Positions 6,593-9,709 of a stretch of DNA of 9,709 nucleotides are shown one piece after another; position 1 is the first letter of the stretch; every line of letters starts with the position of its first letter. The DNA is from Actinomycetales bacterium (GTDB lineage Bacteria > Actinomycetota > Actinomycetes > Actinomycetales > Microbacteriaceae). Made by a program: the position numbers and the translations under genes. The notes under the pieces were generated by a model. It saw only the letters and a program-made list of their open reading frames with translations. It did not search any database and had not been told where the DNA came from. The DNA lies in assembly GCA_015655255.1 (NCBI GenBank), contig JAATFJ010000122.1:1-9709 (forward strand), written 5' to 3'.

Positions 6593-8110
6593 TCAGCGTG
6601 TGTGCGACGGCCGCAGGGTGATCGCGGCGACGAGCGCGGCGATGGCGACGAGCACCGCACCGATGAGCGACGTGAGCAGGATCCCCGATTCGAAGGCAGT
6701 CGTCGCGGCATTCCACAGCGCTGTCGCGAGCGGCTCCGCGAGGCTCTGCGCGGCGGTGTACGCACCGGCGAGTGTCTCTCGCGCCGTGGCCGCCATGTTC
6801 CCGTCTATCCCCTCCGGCAGCACGAGCGCGTTCCGGTAGAGCGCGGTGATGAGCCCGCCCAGCGTCGCCGTCCCCAGCACTGCGCCCAGCTCGTACGCCG
6901 TCTCCGAGACGGCACTCGCCGCCCCCGCCTTGTCGGCCGGGGCGTTGCTGAGGATCAGCTCGTTGGAGATCGTATCGGCGCCGCCGATACCCATGCCGAG
7001 CACGATGAACGCGAGGACGAGCGGCAGCACCCCATGTCCCGAGGTCGTGAACGCGACGGTGAGGTAGCCCACGAGCGAGAAACCGAGCCCCGCGGGGATC
7101 AGCACGTGCGGGGATATCCGACGCGAGAGCGGGACGACCACGAGACCGGCGACGATCATCGCGATCATCCCCGGGACGAGCGCAACCCCCGCCATCATGG
7201 GGGACAGCCCGAGAACGAGCTGCAGATGCTGCGAGACGAAGTAGAGGAAGCCGACGAGCGCGACCACGCTGAGCATGTTCACGAGGATCGCCCCGGAGAA
7301 GCCGCCACGACGGAACAGCGCCATGTCGAGCATGGGTACATCGGCCGCGAGTTGGCGCCGGACGAAGAGGATACCGAAGAAGACGCCCAGCAGCGCGAGC
7401 CCGACTCCCGCCACGCTGAATCCGTCCACCGCGAGGGACTTGATCGCGGAGACGATCGGCACCATGGCCGCCATCGACAGCACGATGCTGAGGAGATCGA
7501 TACGACCGGGGTGAGGGTCTCGGCTCTCGGGCACGAGGAACGGCGTCGCCAGCAGCAGCGGAATGAGTACGGGCACGGCGAGGAGGAACACGCACCCCCA
7601 CCAGAAGTGCTCCAACAGGGCGCCGCCGACGATCGGGCCGAGTGCGGCGCCTGCGGAGAAGGCCGCCGCCCACACGGCGATGGCGAGCCGTCGCTGTTCG
7701 CGATTGCGGAAGATCGAGCGCAGCAGAGACAGTGTGGACGGCATGAGCATCGCCCCGAAGAAGCCAAGCAGCGCCCGTGCGGCGATGAGCAGGCTTGCCG
7801 TGGGGACGAATGCGGCGAGCACGGAGACCATCGCGAACCCCGTCGCTCCGATGAGCAGCATTCGACGCCTGCCGAAGCGGTCCCCCATCGTCCCCATCGT
7901 CACGAGGAGGCCCGCGAGCACGATCGAGTAGGCGTCGATGATCCAGAGCTGCTCCACGCCCGTCGGCGATAGTGCGATCGCGATCTCCGGGAGGGCGAAA
8001 CTCAGCACCGTGTTGTCCACGGACACCAGCAGGACGGGCAGCATGAGCACGACGAGCGCGAGCCAGCCGCGGATGCCGACGCGCGGCGCGTCCGCATCGA
8101 TGATGGTCAT
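6593..8110 (-). CDS. MFS drug exporter, DHA2 family (14 TM, QacA/SmvA-like)
   Basis: 505 residues starting MTIIDADAPR, with AAGGAG seven bases upstream; the longer open frame to 8272 has no membrane character and crosses the operator. About 14 hydrophobic segments can be counted (near 17-37, 55-74, 84-103, 107-127, 141-160, 168-190, 205-224, 231-250, 272-294, 303-327, 335-354, 360-380, 400-420, 473-497). Family motifs are the TM1 acidic site SVDNTVL (D32), motif A GDRFGRRR (76-83), motif C around GAALGPIVGG (154-163) and the SmvA/QacA-like stretch ISNELILSNAP (381-391) with E384, followed by KAGAASAVSETAYELG. Such proteins export lipophilic cations such as quaternary ammonium compounds and dyes by proton antiport. 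The substrate here is not known. The divergent tetR gene is the probable repressor. Composition resembles the neighbours, so there is no clear sign of recent transfer. Confidence 0.93.
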   Translation of the reverse strand: MTIIDADAPRVGIRGWLALVVLMLPVLLVSVDNTVLSFALPEIAIALSPTGVEQLWIIDAYSIVLAGLLVTMGTMGDRFGRRRMLLIGATGFAMVSVLAAFVPTASLLIAARALLGFFGAMLMPSTLSLLRSIFRNREQRRLAIAVWAAAFSAGAALGPIVGGALLEHFWWGCVFLLAVPVLIPLLLATPFLVPESRDPHPGRIDLLSIVLSMAAMVPIVSAIKSLAVDGFSVAGVGLALLGVFFGILFVRRQLAADVPMLDMALFRRGGFSGAILVNMLSVVALVGFLYFVSQHLQLVLGLSPMMAGVALVPGMIAMIVAGLVVVPLSRRISPHVLIPAGLGFSLVGYLTVAFTTSGHGVLPLVLAFIVLGMGIGGADTISNELILSNAPADKAGAASAVSETAYELGAVLGTATLGGLITALYRNALVLPEGIDGNMAATARETLAGAYTAAQSLAEPLATALWNAATTAFESGILLTSLIGAVLVAIAALVAAITLRPSHTR

Positions 8111-8117
8111 CGGGATA

Positions 8118-8123
8118 CTCCTT
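8118..8123 (-). promoter_or_regulatory. Ribosome binding site of the MFS exporter
   Basis: AAGGAG on the minus strand with a 7-base spacer to the ATG at 8110. This is the strongest Shine-Dalgarno in the window and it decides against the in-frame upstream start. Confidence 0.8.
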
Positions 8124-8147
8124 CGGGACGCGGCGCGAGATCGCCAA

Positions 8148-8175
8148 TTACTAAACCGTCCGGTTGGTATAGTAA
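8148..8175. promoter_or_regulatory. TetR-type operator over divergent tetR/exporter promoters
   Basis: A 28-bp imperfect inverted repeat centred between 8161 and 8162 has 11 of 14 positions paired; its outer arms are TTACTA and TAGTAA. A second, exact 5-bp inverted repeat, AACCG-TC-CGGTT (8154-8165), overlaps it with its centre two bases to the left. The candidate -10 of tetR (TATAGT, 8168-8173, +) and that of the exporter (TTTAGT, 8150-8155, -) occupy mirror positions in the arms. A bound repressor would therefore block both promoters. Predicted leaders are about 34 bases for tetR and 33 for the exporter. The -35 regions are poor. Size and placement are typical of TetR operators. Confidence 0.75.
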
Positions 8176-8213
8176 CAGCCGCAGGATACGCTCGTCTGAA
8201 AGAAAGCAGAACG

Positions 8214-8756
8214 ATGCCCCGACCTCCGCATGCCCGTGAGCGCGTCCTCGACGCCTTCGAGTCGATTCTCATCGACGAGGGCGAACGCGCGGCGACGCTG
8301 GAAGCGACGGCGAAGGCCGCCGGCGTCTCGAAGGGCGGCCTGCTCTATCACTTCGCCTCGAAGGACGACCTCGCCGCAGGACTCATCGCCCGGTTCCGTG
8401 CACTCGTCGCCGAAGACATCGCTCTCCTCTCCGCAGCGCCGGAGGGCGTCATTGCCTCGTACCTCCGCACCTCCATCACGAGCGGCGATCCGCTGGATCG
8501 CGCGCTCATCGCCATCACCCGCCTCGCCCAGGGCGGGCATGCCGCCGCGACCGAGGCCCTTCACACCAGCAGGAACGCCTGGGCGGAGTCCATCCGGCCG
8601 TATGTCAGGGACGAGACGTCTCTCGACCTCATCCTGCTTCTCAGCGACGGCCTCTACTTCAACAATGCGCTCGACGCCGAAGGCGTGGACACACCGCTCC
8701 CCACAGGCAAGGCGCTCGACGCGCTCATCGCACTCGCCCAGCGCGCCACGACCTGA
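8214..8756 (+). CDS. TetR/AcrR-family transcriptional repressor
   Basis: 180 residues starting MPRPPHARER. The N-terminal TetR DNA-binding domain covers about residues 7-55. Its helix-turn-helix is TLEATAKAAGVSKGGLLYHFASKDDL (28-53), with the conserved YHF and K-DDL ending. Residues 60-180 are the helical ligand-binding and dimerisation part, which is too variable to name a ligand. It is transcribed away from the exporter, with 103 bases between the two starts, and most likely represses both genes through the palindrome at 8148-8175 until a drug binds. An open frame extends upstream to 7938 but covers the exporter and operator antisense and is not real. The ribosome site is weak (AGAAAG, 7 bases before ATG). 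The gene converges on serA and ends at a shared hairpin. Confidence 0.93.
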   Translation: MPRPPHARERVLDAFESILIDEGERAATLEATAKAAGVSKGGLLYHFASKDDLAAGLIARFRALVAEDIALLSAAPEGVIASYLRTSITSGDPLDRALIAITRLAQGGHAAATEALHTSRNAWAESIRPYVRDETSLDLILLLSDGLYFNNALDAEGVDTPLPTGKALDALIALAQRATT

Positions 8757-8778
8757 GCAGCGCTGCCGGGCAGAACGG

Positions 8779-8813
8779 CGGTCCGGCATCCCCGAAAAGG
8801 GGACGCCGGACCG
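8779..8813. terminator. Bidirectional hairpin terminator between tetR and serA
   Basis: A 15-bp stem (8779-8793 with 8799-8813) closes a GAAAA loop. It sits 22 bases after the tetR stop and 6 bases after the serA stop. Only position 8788/8804 is unpaired in the + transcript (A-C); in the - transcript the same pair becomes U-G. No long U-tract follows on either side, which is usual for high-GC Actinobacteria. Confidence 0.85.
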
Positions 8814-8819
8814 GATGTC

Positions 8820-9709
8820 TCAGGACTCGGTGATCTCGATCTGACGGAGCATCGTCGCCTCGATCGCCGTCGCGACCTCCTCGAGGATCTCCTCCGGCAC
8901 CCGCGAATCCACCGTCAGCACGGACAGCGCCTGACCGTCCGCCTCGTGGCGGTCCACCTGCATGCCGTCGATGTTGATACCGGCATCGCCGAACTTCTTG
9001 CCGTAGACCGCGATGATGCCGGGCCGGTCGACGTACTGCAGCACGAGGTGGTGCTGCTCGATCGGCACATCAAGCTCGTAGCCGTTGATGCCGACGACCT
9101 TCTGCACCATACGCGTCCCCGCCAGCGTTCCCGCCACGGTGAGCACGGAGCCGTCGGCGAGGGACCCGCGGAGCGTGGTGAGGTTGCGGTACTCCGGGCT
9201 CTCCTTCTCCACGAGCAGACGCGTCTCGATGCCGCGCTGCTCTGCGAAGAGCGGCGCGTTCACGTAAGACACGTTCTCACTGACGATGTTGGAGAGGATC
9301 CCCTTGAGCGCCGCAAGCCGGTACACACTCACGTCGTAGTCGGCGAGTTCGCCGCGGACCTCGATGTCGAGGCTCGTGAGCGCCGAGGTCGCGATGGCGC
9401 TGAAGAACTGGCCGAGCTTCTCCACGAGGGCGATACCGGGGCGTACGAAGGGATCGATAACACCGCCCGCGACGTTCACCGCGTCCGGCACGAGGTCGCC
9501 CTCGAGCGCGAGCTTGACGGAACGGGCCACCGATACGCCCGCCTTCTCCTGTGCCTCGTCCGTCGATGCACCGAGGTGCGGGGTGACGATGATGTTCGGC
9601 AGGGCCGTGAGCAGATCATCCTTCGGCGGCTCGCTCGTGAACACGTCAATGCCGGCGCCGGCGATCTCCCCGGCAACGAGGGCATCGTGCAGCGCCTGCT
9701 CGTCGATGA
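8820..9709 (-). CDS. serA: D-3-phosphoglycerate dehydrogenase, long form (N-terminus cut by window edge)
   Basis: The C-terminal 295 residues are visible; the frame is open at the right edge (…IDEQALHDALVAGEIAGAGIDVF), so the start is outside the window. SerA oxidises 3-phosphoglycerate with NAD, the first step of serine synthesis. Visible residue 44 is the catalytic histidine in TPHLGAST. About residues 77-218 form the extra regulatory (ASB) domain of the long actinobacterial enzymes, and 220-293 the ACT domain. In the ACT domain YVDRPG and AGINID keep the Tyr, Asp and Asn that bind serine in the M. tuberculosis enzyme (Y461, D463, N481 there), so serine feedback inhibition is expected. The total length is probably near 530 residues. 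The gene ends 6 bases before the shared hairpin, which should separate it from the exporter and leuB. Confidence 0.97.
   Translation of the reverse strand, partial: IDEQALHDALVAGEIAGAGIDVFTSEPPKDDLLTALPNIIVTPHLGASTDEAQEKAGVSVARSVKLALEGDLVPDAVNVAGGVIDPFVRPGIALVEKLGQFFSAIATSALTSLDIEVRGELADYDVSVYRLAALKGILSNIVSENVSYVNAPLFAEQRGIETRLLVEKESPEYRNLTTLRGSLADGSVLTVAGTLAGTRMVQKVVGINGYELDVPIEQHHLVLQYVDRPGIIAVYGKKFGDAGINIDGMQVDRHEADGQALSVLTVDSRVPEEILEEVATAIEATMLRQIEITES

Noticed and set aside
6299..7972. 557-codon + strand open frame opposite leuB and the exporter
   Set aside because: Low-complexity Arg/Glu/His/Asp composition, no ribosome site and no family signature; it is a shadow of the exporter and leuB.

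Overview
The window is a piece of a high-GC actinobacterial chromosome, most likely from the Microbacteriaceae (a Microbacterium-like organism). The evidence is the strong G/C bias at third codon positions, the long actinobacterial type of SerA with an extra regulatory domain before ACT, GTG starts, TANNNT -10 boxes placed directly at start codons, and the gene order serA - leuB - ilvE - fumarylacetoacetate-hydrolase-family gene - gltX. From memory, a related order (serA1, leuB, an MFS gene, an FAH-family gene, gltX) exists in Mycobacterium tuberculosis. The genus is an inference. All genes except tetR lie on the minus strand, so transcription reads from right to left.

Right end to left: (1) the C-terminal part of serA (8820-9709) enters from outside and ends at a strong hairpin (8779-8813) that it shares with the convergent tetR gene. 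(2) A divergent regulator/efflux cassette follows: a TetR-family repressor (8214-8756, +) and a 14-TM DHA2/QacA-SmvA-like multidrug exporter (6593-8110, -). Their 103-bp intergenic region carries a 28-bp imperfect palindrome (8148-8175) whose two arms also look like the two -10 boxes. (3) leuB (5459-6502) and ilvE (4336-5430) are branched-chain amino acid biosynthesis genes. leuB has a short leader with a GC hairpin. (4) An FAH-family metal-dependent hydrolase/isomerase (3531-4307) and glutamyl-tRNA synthetase gltX (1963-3480) each have their own candidate promoter. (5) After gltX come a Vps4/katanin-like AAA ATPase with a TPR-like N-terminus (667-1944) and a TPR protein (1-670, cut by the window edge), joined by a GTGA stop/start overlap.

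Most of the window is housekeeping amino acid metabolism and translation. The parts with least known function are the AAA ATPase/TPR pair, which looks like a two-component remodelling machine, and the tetR/exporter cassette between serA and leuB. The exporter reads toward leuB with no convincing terminator between them, so exporter induction could spill into the leuB-ilvE-FAH-gltX-AAA-TPR run. No tRNA, rRNA, CRISPR, IS element or prophage sequence was seen, and no gene-free stretch exceeds about 105 bases.
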